From Lentzea albida (GTDB lineage: Bacteria > Actinomycetota > Actinomycetes > Mycobacteriales > Pseudonocardiaceae): a stretch of DNA of 64,000 bases. The notes under the pieces were generated by a model. The model was not told where the DNA came from and did not search any database. It saw only the letters and a list, made by a program, of their open reading frames with translations. The position numbers and the translations under genes are program-made. Positions 18,348 to 27,039 of the stretch are shown here, in pieces; positions within the stretch are counted from its first letter, which is position 1; each line of letters starts with the position of its first letter. The stretch spans positions 124,001 through 188,000 of the forward strand of contig NZ_FOFV01000001.1 in the NCBI RefSeq assembly GCF_900111005.1. Reading direction: 5' to 3'.

Positions 18348-20081
18348 GTGCGCAGATCGACCGCCGTGGTGCCCGTTCTCGTGACCGCGCTCGTCCTCGC
18401 CGTCACACCGGTGCAGGCCACCGCCTCCGCCGACCCGTTCTCCCGCTACGCCGAGCAGGAACTGACCTGGGGTTCCTGTGCCTTCACCCCGCAACCGGAC
18501 GCGTTGCCCGCCGAGTGCGCGCTGATGAAGGTGCCGAGGGACTGGGCGGCACCGGACGCGGGCCGGGACCTGGTCGTCTCGATCAGCAGGGTCGCCGCAT
18601 CCGGGGAGCACCTCGGGTCGCTGCTGCTCAACCCGGGAGGCCCCGGTGGCCAGGGCACGTCCCTGCCCGGCGCGCTCGCCGCTCTTCAGCCACAGCTGCA
18701 CGAGCGTTACGCGCTGATCGGCATGGACCCGCGTGGCACCGGCCAGGAGGGCGGCACCGCCCCGGAACAGCTGCCCGAAACGTGCGAGGTGCCCGTCGGC
18801 CGTCCTTCGCAGCGCACCGATCTCGACGCGCGGGACCGGTCGGTCGGCAGCATCGCCGAGCACCTGAAGCTGCCGCGAGCGATCGCGGAAGCGTGCCAGA
18901 GCGAGGCGATCGCGCCGTACCTCACGACGTGGCAGACCGCGCACGACATGGAACTGGTGCGGATCCTGCTGGGCGAGTCCGCGCTCAACTACCTGGGCTA
19001 CTCCTACGGCACGTGGCTCGGGGCCAAGTACGCGACGCTCTTCCCCAGCAGCGCGGGCAAGGTGGTGCTGGACTCCAGCACCGACTTCCAGGGGCGCCTG
19101 CAGGCCTCGTTCGAGGCGTGGCCGCAGATCAACCAGCGGATGTTCGAAGGCTCGTTCGTGCCGTGGATGACACGGCAGTTCCCGGAGGAGGTCGGCACCA
19201 CGACAGAGGAGGCCACCGCGAACTGGGAGCGCGCCCGCCGGTTCTACGCGAGCGCCGGCACCAGCCCGGACCAGTTCGACGCGATCTTCACGGGCATGGG
19301 CTCGCCGCTGCGGTGGGTGCTCGGCGCGCTGGTGTTCGTGCTGGGCGTGAGAGGTGCGAACGGCGAGACCACGGCGCCATCGGCGCTGGCACCACAACTG
19401 GACGCCACCGCACGTGCGGTGTTCGGCACACCGCTCGAATCGCTGACCCCGGCGGCAGCGGCACGGGCGCTCGCCGACGACCCGGCGGACTACCGCCGCT
19501 ACCCGGCGACCCGCTACGCCGTGGCGTGCGGCGACCAGCAGACCCGGTCAGCGGACTGGCACAAGCGGCTGTCCGACCGGCAGGGTCCACAGCACCCGCT
19601 GTTCGGCTGGCAGTACGGACTGGGCGAACCGTGCGCCTTCTGGTCCGACGCCCCACGCCAGACACTCCCGCAGCTGCCGGCCGAGGTGACCGGCCGAGTG
19701 CTGGTCGTGCAGGGCGAACTGGACCCGCAGACCGGCTTCGAGCAGGCCAGGTCCGCGGTGCGCGCGGCACCCGGCGTCAGCATGGTGGCGGTGGCCGACA
19801 GCCCGTTCCACGGCCAGTACGGCTTCGAGGGCAACCCGTGCGTCGACGGCGCGGTGAACGTGTTCCTGCTGCACAACTCCCGCCCGGGAAACCTCACCTG
19901 CCCCGGCCTCCCGCTGCCGAACGAGAGCGAGGTCCACCCGGTCGCCGGCCCGGTCAAGGCCTCCCCGCTCACCGCGGCGACCGTGGCAGCACCCCCGCTA
20001 CCCGCGCTGCGCGACTCGGTGCGGGCGATGATCAGCGACGTCAACGCGCCGCCGGCGGGGGCGCCGCGCATCACGCGGTAG
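18348..20081 (+). CDS. secreted alpha/beta hydrolase, tripeptidyl aminopeptidase (TAP) family
   Basis: Exported serine hydrolase of the SlpD/SlpE type, 577 residues from the chosen start. A signal peptide (VRRSTAVVPVLVTALVLAVTP..ASA) precedes LTWGSC, and the oxyanion part LLLNPGGPGGQGTS. The nucleophile is Ser219 in GYSYG, the acid lies in VVQGELDPQTGFEQA and the base in DSPFHGQYG near the C-terminus; the TAP-like C-terminal domain includes CVDGAVNVFLL. GTG at 18348 was chosen because AAAGGA is five bases upstream; an in-frame ATG at 18312 has no ribosome site. It likely trims peptides from the N-terminus outside the cell. Confidence 0.9.
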   Translation: MRRSTAVVPVLVTALVLAVTPVQATASADPFSRYAEQELTWGSCAFTPQPDALPAECALMKVPRDWAAPDAGRDLVVSISRVAASGEHLGSLLLNPGGPGGQGTSLPGALAALQPQLHERYALIGMDPRGTGQEGGTAPEQLPETCEVPVGRPSQRTDLDARDRSVGSIAEHLKLPRAIAEACQSEAIAPYLTTWQTAHDMELVRILLGESALNYLGYSYGTWLGAKYATLFPSSAGKVVLDSSTDFQGRLQASFEAWPQINQRMFEGSFVPWMTRQFPEEVGTTTEEATANWERARRFYASAGTSPDQFDAIFTGMGSPLRWVLGALVFVLGVRGANGETTAPSALAPQLDATARAVFGTPLESLTPAAAARALADDPADYRRYPATRYAVACGDQQTRSADWHKRLSDRQGPQHPLFGWQYGLGEPCAFWSDAPRQTLPQLPAEVTGRVLVVQGELDPQTGFEQARSAVRAAPGVSMVAVADSPFHGQYGFEGNPCVDGAVNVFLLHNSRPGNLTCPGLPLPNESEVHPVAGPVKASPLTAATVAAPPLPALRDSVRAMISDVNAPPAGAPRITR

Positions 20082-20134
20082 CGGCCGAACGGCAAGCAGG
20101 TGTGAAGGCTCGACGGTCTACATGGGACCGGACG

Positions 20135-20174
20135 GGACAGGGGTTGCTCACCGTCTGGTGAGCAACCCCTGTCC
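20135..20174. terminator. 17-bp perfect inverted repeat between hydrolase gene and tRNA-Ser
   Basis: Arms GGACAGGGGTTGCTCAC (20135-20151) and its exact complement (20158-20174) with a six-base loop. It lies between two converging transcripts and lacks a T-run on either side. It probably acts as a bidirectional terminator of the hydrolase gene and tRNA-Ser. Confidence 0.6.
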
Positions 20175-20188
20175 GTGCTGGTCGACTG

Positions 20189-20273
20189 CGGAAGCGGAGG
20201 GATTTGAACCCCCGGACGGTTGCCCGTCTCCCGCTTTCAAGGCGGGTGCATTCGGCCGCTCTGCCACGCTTCC
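20189..20273 (-). tRNA. tRNA-Ser(UGA)
   Basis: 85-nt class II tRNA. The acceptor arms GGAAGCG and CGCTTCC pair perfectly, the discriminator is G, the long variable arm is present, the T-loop reads GGTTCAAATCC, and the anticodon UGA is encoded at 20237-20239. CCA is not encoded. Confidence 0.96.
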
Positions 20274-20301
20274 CAGCCCCGAAGGGCGTCAGCGCCAAAG
20301 C

Positions 20302-20778
20302 CTAGCCGTTCGACTCCCGAAGGTGTGTCGTGACCCGGTCGAACACCTTGGCCAGCACCTCCCCCTCCTCCGGGGTCAGGAGGTCGACGATGTGCTCGCG
20401 CACCCCGCGCAGGTGCGTGGGAGCTGCGGCGACGAGCTGCGCCAGACCGGCATCGGTCAGCTCCGCCAGCACCCCGCGCCCGTCCTCCGTGCACTCCCGC
20501 CGCGACACGAGCCCGGCCTTCTCCATGCGGGCCACCTGGTGGGACACGCGCGACTTGGAGGAGGCGACGTCCTCGGCGAGCTGGGTCATGCGCATGCGCC
20601 GCTCGGGCTGTTCCGAGAGGCGGACCAGGATCTCGTAGTCCGCGAGTGACACTCCGTGGGTGTCCTGGAGCTCTCGGTGCAGGCGGTCCATGAGCATGGA
20701 CGAGCCGTTCACGTAGGTGCGCCACGCGCGCATCTCGCCCTCGTCGAGCCAGCGCGGCTCCTGCTCACTTGGTGTCAC
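20302..20778 (-). CDS. MarR family transcriptional regulator
   Basis: A 158-residue winged-helix repressor-type protein. Helices LHRELQDTHGVSLADYEILVRLSEQPERRMRMTQLAEDV lead into the recognition part ASSKSRVSHQVARMEKAGLVSRRECTEDGRGVLAELTDAG, the classical MarR wing. The GTG start gives VTPSEQEPRWLDEGEMRAWRTYV, the common N-terminus of actinomycete members; a longer open frame exists upstream but has no support. No ribosome site is visible. It is divergent from the 5'-nucleotidase gene, about 120 bp away, whose promoter it could control. The ligand is unknown. Confidence 0.9.
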   Translation of the reverse strand: MTPSEQEPRWLDEGEMRAWRTYVNGSSMLMDRLHRELQDTHGVSLADYEILVRLSEQPERRMRMTQLAEDVASSKSRVSHQVARMEKAGLVSRRECTEDGRGVLAELTDAGLAQLVAAAPTHLRGVREHIVDLLTPEEGEVLAKVFDRVTTHLRESNG

Positions 20779-20898
20779 GAGAACAAGACTAAGCCCGGCG
20801 ATGACGATCCTGTCGCTCCTCTGGAAAACGAGCCGATCGCCAGGCAGACTCCTGCGCCGTACACGCGCGTTAACCACGCCTTGGAAAGGCTCCAATCC

Positions 20899-22614
20899 AT
20901 GAGTTCGTTCAGACGGCTTTCCGTTCTGGCGATCACCGCCGCCGCGGCCACTGTCATCAGCGCTACCGGGCCTGCCCAGGCCGATGTCCAGTCACTGCGC
21001 GGTCGGGGCACGGTTGACGTGCGCCTGATCGGCATCAACGACCTGCACGGCAACATCGAGCCGCCCACCGGGTCGTCCGGGCGCGTCATCCTGCCGGACG
21101 GCACGACCGTCGACGCCGGTGGTGCCGCGTTCAACGCAACGCACATCAAGAACCTCCAGAGCGAGGTCAAGAACTCCGTCATCGTCGGGCAGGGCGACCT
21201 GATCGGTGCCAGCCCGATCGTGTCGGCGCTGTTCCACGACGAGCCGACGATCGAGGTGCTCAACAAGGTCGGCATGGACACGACCGCGGCGGGCAACCAC
21301 GAGTTCGACGAGGGCTACAAGGAGCTCCTGCGCATCCAGCGCGGTGGGTGCCACCCGGTGGACGGGTGCCAGTTCAGCGACAAGTACAAGGGCGCGAACT
21401 TCCCGATCCTCGGTGCGAACGTCACGCTCGCCAAGTCCGGGCTGCCGGCCCTGCCGCCGTTCTGGGTGGAGATCCGCGACGGGATCCCGATCGGCTTCAT
21501 CGGCATGCCGCTCAAGGACGTGCCGATCCTGGTCGACCCGAACGGCATCAAGGACCTCAAGTTCGGTGACGAGGTCAAGGCGGCCAACAAGTACGCCAAC
21601 CTCCTCGACGCCATCGGCGTGAAGTCGATCGTGCTGCTCGTGCACCAGGGCGACCAGGTCACCTCGTCCGGTGGCGGCCCCAACGCGTGCAACGTCGCCG
21701 CCAACAACCCCGGCAGCTACATCGCGACGAACGTCAGCCCGAAGATCGACGCGGTCTTCTCCGGCCACAGCCACCAGCACTACAACTGCGTGGTCAAGGA
21801 CCCGGCCGGCAACCCGCGGCCGTTCATCGAGGGCCTGGCCTTCGGACGTGAGCTCAGCGTCGTCGACCTCAAGATCGACCGCCGGACGCGCGACGTCATC
21901 CGCGGCGAGACCAAGGCCGACAACAAGATCGTCACCCGCACGGTCACTCCGGACCCGGTCATCCAGTCGATCATCGACCTGGCGAAGACCAAGGCCGCCC
22001 CGATCGCGAACCAGCCGTTCGGCTCGATCAGCGCGGACATCCTGCGGGCCGCAGCCCCCTCCGGTGAGTCGCCGCTCGGCAACCTGATCGCCGACTCGCA
22101 GCTCGAGGCCACCAAGGGCAACGGCGCGGTGCTCGCGCTGATGAACCCCGGCGGCGTTCGTGCGGACCTCACGTACGCCAGTTCGCCGGCGGGCGAGGGC
22201 AACGGTGTGGTCACCTACGGCGAGGCGTTCACCGTCCAGCCGTTCGGCAACATCCTGCAGACCGTCACGCTGACCGGCACGCAGCTCAAGAACGCGCTGG
22301 AGCAGCAGTTCACCGCGGTACGCACCATCGTGCTGCAGCCGTCGTCCACCTTCACCTACAGCTGGTCCGCCTCCGCGCCGTTCGGCTCGAAGGTCTCCGA
22401 CATGAAGATCAGCGGTGTCGCTGTCGACCCGAACGCGAGCTACCGCGTGACGATCAACAGCTTCCTCCAGGGTGGTGGTGACGCGTTCCCCGAGTTCACC
22501 AAGGGCACCGAGATCACGGGCGCGGGCATCGACCTCGACGCGTTCGAGCAGTACCTCACGGCGCACCCGAACCAGGCGCCGCCGGCGACCGACCGCATCA
22601 CGCGCGTGTCGTAG
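20899..22614 (+). CDS. secreted 5'-nucleotidase / metallophosphatase
   Basis: Exported nucleotide-salvage enzyme, 571 residues, hydrolysing 5'-nucleotides and perhaps cyclic nucleotides at the cell surface. After a signal peptide (about 1-32, ending GPAQA) comes the calcineurin-like domain with IGINDLHGNIEP, GQGDLIGASP, AAGNHEFDEG and GHSHQHYN metal motifs, then the 5'-nucleotidase C-terminal domain with LGNLIADSQLEATKG and MNPGGVRADL. GGAAAGG lies nine bases before the ATG. A strong terminator follows the stop. The upstream divergent MarR gene may regulate it. Confidence 0.94.
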   Translation: MSSFRRLSVLAITAAAATVISATGPAQADVQSLRGRGTVDVRLIGINDLHGNIEPPTGSSGRVILPDGTTVDAGGAAFNATHIKNLQSEVKNSVIVGQGDLIGASPIVSALFHDEPTIEVLNKVGMDTTAAGNHEFDEGYKELLRIQRGGCHPVDGCQFSDKYKGANFPILGANVTLAKSGLPALPPFWVEIRDGIPIGFIGMPLKDVPILVDPNGIKDLKFGDEVKAANKYANLLDAIGVKSIVLLVHQGDQVTSSGGGPNACNVAANNPGSYIATNVSPKIDAVFSGHSHQHYNCVVKDPAGNPRPFIEGLAFGRELSVVDLKIDRRTRDVIRGETKADNKIVTRTVTPDPVIQSIIDLAKTKAAPIANQPFGSISADILRAAAPSGESPLGNLIADSQLEATKGNGAVLALMNPGGVRADLTYASSPAGEGNGVVTYGEAFTVQPFGNILQTVTLTGTQLKNALEQQFTAVRTIVLQPSSTFTYSWSASAPFGSKVSDMKISGVAVDPNASYRVTINSFLQGGGDAFPEFTKGTEITGAGIDLDAFEQYLTAHPNQAPPATDRITRVS

Positions 22615-22631
22615 TCGCGCGACGCGGCTGT

Positions 22632-22671
22632 AGGCCATCCCGGCGACAGAAGTCGCCGGGATGGCCTTTTT
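22632..22671 (+). terminator. rho-independent terminator after 5'-nucleotidase
   Basis: Perfect 16-bp stem AGGCCATCCCGGCGAC / GTCGCCGGGATGGCCT, loop AGAA, followed by a T-run. Confidence 0.92.
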
Positions 22672-22711
22672 CGTGTGCCCCGTTGCTCCATTTGATCTAG
22701 GGTGAGGGCCG

Positions 22712-23284
22712 ATGTCCTGGTTGCGTCGGCTCCTGCTGCTCGCCGGTCTGGTGACCGGCGCCTGGTTGCTGGGCGGCGCAGGTCAGGCGAACGCCGACGT
22801 CCGGGTCGAGATCGACCAGCTGAAGATCGAGCTGGAGCTCCCCGTCGTCGACATCGGCATCGAGGTCGTGACAGCACAGGCGCGGCCGGACGTGCTGGTT
22901 CCGCCGAAGCCCGATCCGCGCGTCGAGCCGCCGGCACCTCCCGCCGAACCACAACCGGTGCCCACCCAGGTGGAAGCGCCCGCACGGCCCGAGGTGCCGA
23001 AACAGCAGCAGCTGCACACACCGCCGCAGCCCGCGCCACCGACGACGACGCAGCCCACGAACCCCGAACCCGCACCGCAGCAGCCGCAACCGCAGGCCGA
23101 GCAGCCGGTCCCCGGCACGCTCCCGCAGAGCGGCGCGGGGTCGGGCACGAGCAACCAGATCCCGGCGGGCACGCTGCCGCACGTGCCGCGGCCGCCCGCG
23201 GCCACAGCGTCTCCCATCTGCCCGGAACAGCAGGACGTGCCGCACACCGTGCGCGCGGAGGAGCCGACGTTCTCCCCCGACTGA
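22712..23284 (+). CDS. secreted Pro/Gln-rich protein, function unknown
   Basis: A 190-residue protein not recognised as any family. A signal peptide (MSWLRRLLLLAGLVTGAWLL, cleavage near ANA at 26-28) is followed by a short amphipathic stretch with alternating charged and hydrophobic residues (VRVEIDQLKIELELPVVDIGIEVV), then about 110 residues rich in Pro, Gln, Glu and Thr, and a C-terminus with a single Cys (SPICPEQ). The low-complexity part looks like a wall-spanning linker. It lies 54 bases upstream of the chaplin-like gene on the same strand, so both may contribute to the cell surface. Confidence 0.7.
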   Translation: MSWLRRLLLLAGLVTGAWLLGGAGQANADVRVEIDQLKIELELPVVDIGIEVVTAQARPDVLVPPKPDPRVEPPAPPAEPQPVPTQVEAPARPEVPKQQQLHTPPQPAPPTTTQPTNPEPAPQQPQPQAEQPVPGTLPQSGAGSGTSNQIPAGTLPHVPRPPAATASPICPEQQDVPHTVRAEEPTFSPD

Positions 23285-23338
23285 CCCCCACGTGCCACGC
23301 GAAGCACAGGGACCAGTCACTTTTCAGGGAGAACAGCC

Positions 23339-24121
23339 ATGCGCAAGAACGTCAACCGCACCATGTCCGCCGCACTGCTCACCGGCGGCCTGCTGGTCGC
23401 GACCGCCGGGTGGGCCCAGGCCGTCCCGGTGCCGCTGAACATCGACGACGAGGTCCGCGTCGGCAACCTCGTGAGCGTCCCGGTCAAGGTCTGCGGCAAC
23501 GCGATCAACGTCCTGGGCAACAGCGACGCCACCTGCGAGGAGAAGCCCGCCGCGCGCACCCAGGCCGACAAGGCCCTCGTCTCCGCGCCCGTCACGGTGT
23601 GCGGCAACTCGGTCGGCGTCGCGGGCGGCGGCACGGGCAGCTGCGGTGAGACCAAGCCGGAGCAGGCCAACGGCACCGTCGAGGCCCCCATCACCGTCTG
23701 CGGCACGGCGGCGGGCGTGCTCGGCACCGCGAGCGGCGACTGCGGCAAGAGCGAGGCCCCCGAGCAGCCGGAACAGCCCGAGCAGCCGGAGCAGCCGGGC
23801 GAGAACCCCGGCGAGAACCCCGGTGGAAACCCGGGCGAGAACCCGGGCAACGGCACCCCCGGCAACGAGGACCCGGGCAACGGCAACCCCGGCGGCGGCA
23901 ACAACGGCGACAACTCCGGTGGCGGCGACACGGGCGACGACTCCGGTGCCGGCACCCCGCAGACCGGCAACAAGGCCTCCTCGCAGCAGGTCGCGGCGGC
24001 CATCCCGAACCTGTCGAGGACCGGCGCCGACCCGCTCGAGTTCCTCCTGGCCGGCCTCGGCCTGATGACCGCGGGCGTGATGGCCCGCCGCGGCGCGCGC
24101 CGCACGTCGACGAACTCCTGA
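23339..24121 (+). CDS. chaplin-like surface protein with three short repeats and C-terminal anchor
   Basis: A 260-residue exported protein. After a signal peptide (cleavage near AQA, residue 28) come three related units, VPVKVCGNAINVLGNSDATC, APVTVCGNSVGVAGGGTGSC and APITVCGTAAGVLGTASGDC, each with a Cys pair spaced C-x13-C and the chaplin signature CGN-x-V/I. A Glu-Gln-Pro run and a Gly/Asn/Pro-rich linker follow, then LSRTGAD, a membrane helix and a RRGARR tail, which resembles an LAxTG-type sorting signal with Ser in place of Ala. Chaplins coat aerial hyphae and spores; a similar role here is inference. Confidence 0.82.
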   Translation: MRKNVNRTMSAALLTGGLLVATAGWAQAVPVPLNIDDEVRVGNLVSVPVKVCGNAINVLGNSDATCEEKPAARTQADKALVSAPVTVCGNSVGVAGGGTGSCGETKPEQANGTVEAPITVCGTAAGVLGTASGDCGKSEAPEQPEQPEQPEQPGENPGENPGGNPGENPGNGTPGNEDPGNGNPGGGNNGDNSGGGDTGDDSGAGTPQTGNKASSQQVAAAIPNLSRTGADPLEFLLAGLGLMTAGVMARRGARRTSTNS

Positions 24122-24144
24122 TCAATTCCTGAACATTTTTCCGA

Positions 24145-24177
24145 ATCGCCCGGTGAGAGATCCTCTCACCGGGCGAT
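24145..24177 (+). terminator. hairpin terminator after chaplin-like gene
   Basis: Perfect 15-bp arms ATCGCCCGGTGAGAG / CTCTCACCGGGCGAT with a three-base loop, 23 bases past the stop. The T-run is weak. Confidence 0.75.
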
Positions 24178-24690
24178 TGCTGTCTGCACTGTCGATCTCC
24201 GCAGGTCACCCGTCCGACTTCACCAATTCAGGTTTGGCGTGAGGTGTTGAGAAATGGGCTGATCAAGCGCATAGTCGATAACGAGCTGGCAACCGGAAGG
24301 TGAATGAACCAGGCCCCCGGAAGCCACGCCCAGAAGGGGTAGGTGGTGCTGTGCAGGTATCTCCTCGCTGTGGCGAAACGCGGTCTGTCGCATCCCCGCG
24401 AGCGGATCGGACGTGACCGGTCCGGTCGCGACTGTGTAGCGGCGGACACGAGGTTTCGGGTGCCCAGGCGCCGTCGGGCGTCGCTCGGTGCACTTCGACG
24501 CTGTTGAGCTCGGCATCGGTGTCGTCTCATGGCGTCACCGGCTGAGCGCCACGCCAACCTTCGTGGGCCGTAGTCGTCACTACCAAATGGGAAAGCCTTG
24601 GTGCGGTGCCCCGACGTCGGGCTCCGCACCAAGGCATGTTTCGTGCTTTATCGTTTGCGGCACCCATGGGGTCCTTGGCAGGAGGATGCG
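24178..24690. other. 513-bp region without a convincing gene
   Basis: Short open frames exist on both strands but show no recognisable domain, ribosome site or actinobacterial codon pattern. The only clear structure is a long hairpin at 24595-24635 in front of the zinc metallopeptidase gene. The rest may hold that gene's promoter and leader. Confidence 0.5.
24595..24635 (+). promoter_or_regulatory. nested leader hairpin upstream of zinc metallopeptidase
   Basis: Outer arms GCCTTGGTGCGG (24595-24606) and CCGCACCAAGGC (24624-24635) are perfect complements; between them lies an inner palindrome CCCGACGTCGGG. The hairpin ends 55 bases before the GTG start. It could be an attenuator or a terminator of an unseen upstream transcript. 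Confidence 0.5.
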
Positions 24691-25587
24691 GTGCAGTTCA
24701 ACGAAGGCGCGGAACTCGACACTTCTCAGGTTTCGGACCAACGAGGCTCAGGCGGCAGGGTCGCGGGCGTCGGTGGTGGCCTCGGCGTGGTCGGCCTGAT
24801 CGTCTACTTCCTGATCCAGCAGTTCACGGGCATCCAACTGCCCGCGGGCGGGCTGGAGGGCCTGGGCAACAACACCCAGGTCGAGTCCGGCACGCTGCTC
24901 GAGAAGTGCAAGACCGGTGCCGACGCGAACCGCGACAGCGACTGCCGGGTCCTGGCCACGATCAACTCGATCCAGGGCTTCTGGACCGACCAGTTCAAGC
25001 GCTCCGGCAACACCTACCAGGTCACCAAGACCAACTTCTTCCGCGGCAGCGTGAACACCCGCTGCGGCAACGCCACCTCCGCGGTCGGCCCGTTCTACTG
25101 CCCCGCGGACTCCCAGGTGTACATCGACCTGGACTTCTTCAACGAGCTGCGCACCAAGTTCGGTGCCACCGGCGGCCCGTTCGTCGAGGCCTACGTGCTC
25201 GCCCACGAGTACGGCCACCACGTGCAGAACCAGCTCGGCACCTCGGACCGGGTGGGCCGGGAGACCGGCCCCACCTCGGGTTCCGTGCGCCTCGAACTGC
25301 AGGCCGACTGCTACGCCGGTTCCTGGGCGAACCACGCGACGACCGTGCCGGGCGCCAACGGCCAGCCGCTGATCTCGAACATCACCCAGGAAGACGTGAA
25401 CGCCGCCCTCGACGCGGCGGCGCGCATCGGTGACGACTTCATCCAGAGCAACCTCGGCGGCGGCCGGGTCGACACGACCCAGTTCAGCCACGGCAGCTCG
25501 GCGCAGCGGCAGAAGTGGTTCACGACCGGCCTGGAGACGGGCGACCCGGCGCGCTGCAACACGTTCGACACGAACAACCTGGGCTAA
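24691..25587 (+). CDS. neutral zinc metallopeptidase (YpfJ family), membrane-anchored
   Basis: A 298-residue protein of the putative neutral zinc metallopeptidase family. The GTG start has GGAGG five bases upstream (24681-24685). An acidic/Gly-rich N-terminus (FNEGAELDTSQVSDQRGSGG) precedes one membrane helix near residues 27-47 (VGGGLGVVGLIVYFLIQQF) and the extracytoplasmic domain. HEYGHHVQNQLG carries the zinc-binding HExxH and SVRLELQADCYAGSWA the third ligand Glu/Asp. Cys residues (EKCKTGAD, SDCRV, TRCGN, FYCPAD) suggest disulfides. Its stop overlaps the stop of the convergent M28 gene. Biological substrate unknown. Confidence 0.92.
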   Translation: MQFNEGAELDTSQVSDQRGSGGRVAGVGGGLGVVGLIVYFLIQQFTGIQLPAGGLEGLGNNTQVESGTLLEKCKTGADANRDSDCRVLATINSIQGFWTDQFKRSGNTYQVTKTNFFRGSVNTRCGNATSAVGPFYCPADSQVYIDLDFFNELRTKFGATGGPFVEAYVLAHEYGHHVQNQLGTSDRVGRETGPTSGSVRLELQADCYAGSWANHATTVPGANGQPLISNITQEDVNAALDAAARIGDDFIQSNLGGGRVDTTQFSHGSSAQRQKWFTTGLETGDPARCNTFDTNNLG

Positions 25588-26978
25588 CGCAGAGCCGCCC
25601 GCTCAGCGCGGGACGGGACGCCGTTCACCCCCTCGGTGGTGACGGCGTAGGAGGCGATGACGTGGGCCGCGGCGGCGACGTTGCGGCCCAGCGCCTCCCG
25701 GTTGATGTTGCCGAGGTTGTCGCAAGCCTTGTGGTAGCAGGGATCCATCTCCACCCCCGCCGTGCCGCCCCACTTCGCGGCCTGCGCGGCGGTCTTCACC
25801 TCGCCGCCGCCGGAGATGATGCCGCCGGCCGGGATGCCGAGCGCGGTGAACGAGCCGTAGTCGCTGGCACCGCGCACGTTCAGGCCCTCCGGCCCGAGGT
25901 TCAGGCCCGTGTAGAAGTCGCTGAACGCCTTCTCGATGTGCTTCGAGCCGTACGGCAGGCCGGGGTCGTTGTAGACGTAGTAGCCGGGGTTGGGCGAGCC
26001 GACCATGTCGAAGTTCAGGTACAGCGCGATGTCCAGCTGCTGCTCGAACGACAGGGCCGAGGCGTAGGCGCGCGAGCCGATCAGGCCGGCCTCCTCCGCG
26101 CCCCACCAGGTGAAGCGGACGGCGTTGGGCAGCTTGGGCCGCGCGCCCATCTTGAGCGCGACCTCGAGCAGTGCGGCGGAGCCGGAGCCGTTGTCGTTCA
26201 TGCCGGGACCGGCGTCGACGCTGTCGAGGTGCGCTCCGGCCATGACAACGTTGTCGGCGCGTCCGGTGCGGGTCTGGGCGACGACGTTGCGGTCGAGGTG
26301 GACCTCGTCGTGGTGGCGCAGGTCGAGCATCACGGTCTGCCCGGCCAGCGCGGCGAGTGCCGTGCCGTCCGCCCTGGAGGCGGTGCCGCCGGGGACCGTG
26401 CCGGGGATGCGCAGGTCGAGGTGGCCGTCCACGTTGTTGGAGATGATCACGGCCGCCGCGCCCGCGTTCACCGCGTTGGCGTACTTGGTGACGAACGTGC
26501 AGGTGCCGCGCCGGATCAGCGCCACGGAGCCCTTGAAGTCCTGCCCGGCGAAGTCACTCGCCTCGCAACCCGGCGTACCGTCCTCCGGCACAACCCGGAG
26601 CGGCGCGGTGAGGCCGCCGTCCGGGGTGTTCGGGGTGTCGCCGAACGGCACGAGCTCGTGCGAGGCCGAGCCGACCACGGCCCGTCCGGCGTCGTCGACC
26701 TTCTGCTTGATCTCGAACTCAGGAGTGGTCACGTCGAACCCGGCGTCGCGCAGCCGCCCGGCCACGTAGTCGACGCTGGCCGCATAACCGCTGGTCGTGG
26801 CGGCGCGGTTGCCGCCGTGGGTGTCGGCGATGCGCTGGAACGCGATCAGGTGGCGGTGGGCGCCGTCCGCGCTGACGCGGGCGGACAGGTCGCGGGCGTG
26901 GTCGGTGGAGGCGCTCGCGGTGGAGCCGAGCAGCACCATGGACGAGGCGAGGGCCGCTATCGCGATGTTGGCACGCAT
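25584..26978 (-). CDS. secreted M28 family zinc aminopeptidase with PA domain (second copy)
   Basis: A 464-residue paralogue of the peptidase at 16654-18165. Signal peptide (RANIAIAALASSMVLLGSTASA), the shared HRHLIAFQRIADTHGGNRAAT segment, a PA domain (GCEASDFAGQDFKGSVALIRRGTCTF) and the catalytic motifs AGAHLDSVDAGPGMNDNGSG, WWGAEEAGLIGS, LNFDMVGSPN and CYHKACDN are all intact, so it should be active outside the cell as an aminopeptidase. It lacks the His-rich tail of the first copy. Start taken at the ATG before the leader. The stop overlaps that of the zinc metallopeptidase tail-to-tail. Confidence 0.93.
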   Translation of the reverse strand: MRANIAIAALASSMVLLGSTASASTDHARDLSARVSADGAHRHLIAFQRIADTHGGNRAATTSGYAASVDYVAGRLRDAGFDVTTPEFEIKQKVDDAGRAVVGSASHELVPFGDTPNTPDGGLTAPLRVVPEDGTPGCEASDFAGQDFKGSVALIRRGTCTFVTKYANAVNAGAAAVIISNNVDGHLDLRIPGTVPGGTASRADGTALAALAGQTVMLDLRHHDEVHLDRNVVAQTRTGRADNVVMAGAHLDSVDAGPGMNDNGSGSAALLEVALKMGARPKLPNAVRFTWWGAEEAGLIGSRAYASALSFEQQLDIALYLNFDMVGSPNPGYYVYNDPGLPYGSKHIEKAFSDFYTGLNLGPEGLNVRGASDYGSFTALGIPAGGIISGGGEVKTAAQAAKWGGTAGVEMDPCYHKACDNLGNINREALGRNVAAAAHVIASYAVTTEGVNGVPSRAERAALR

Positions 26979-27039
26979 GGGTACGACCTTGGCCCAGGCG
27001 GTCGTGAGAGCGCTACCACCTGGGCCGAGGTCCAGACGA

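Noticed and set aside
20992-22638. 548-codon minus-strand frame
   Set aside because: Shadow of the 5'-nucleotidase gene; no domains and unlikely composition.
23760-23800. Repeated GAGCAGCCG-type units resembling a short array
   Set aside because: They encode a Glu-Gln-Pro linker inside the chaplin-like gene. They are not evenly spaced by unique spacers, so not CRISPR.
24220-24632. Minus-strand frames of 98-134 codons in the gap before the zinc metallopeptidase gene
   Set aside because: No ribosome site, no domain and poor codon use; treated as non-coding.
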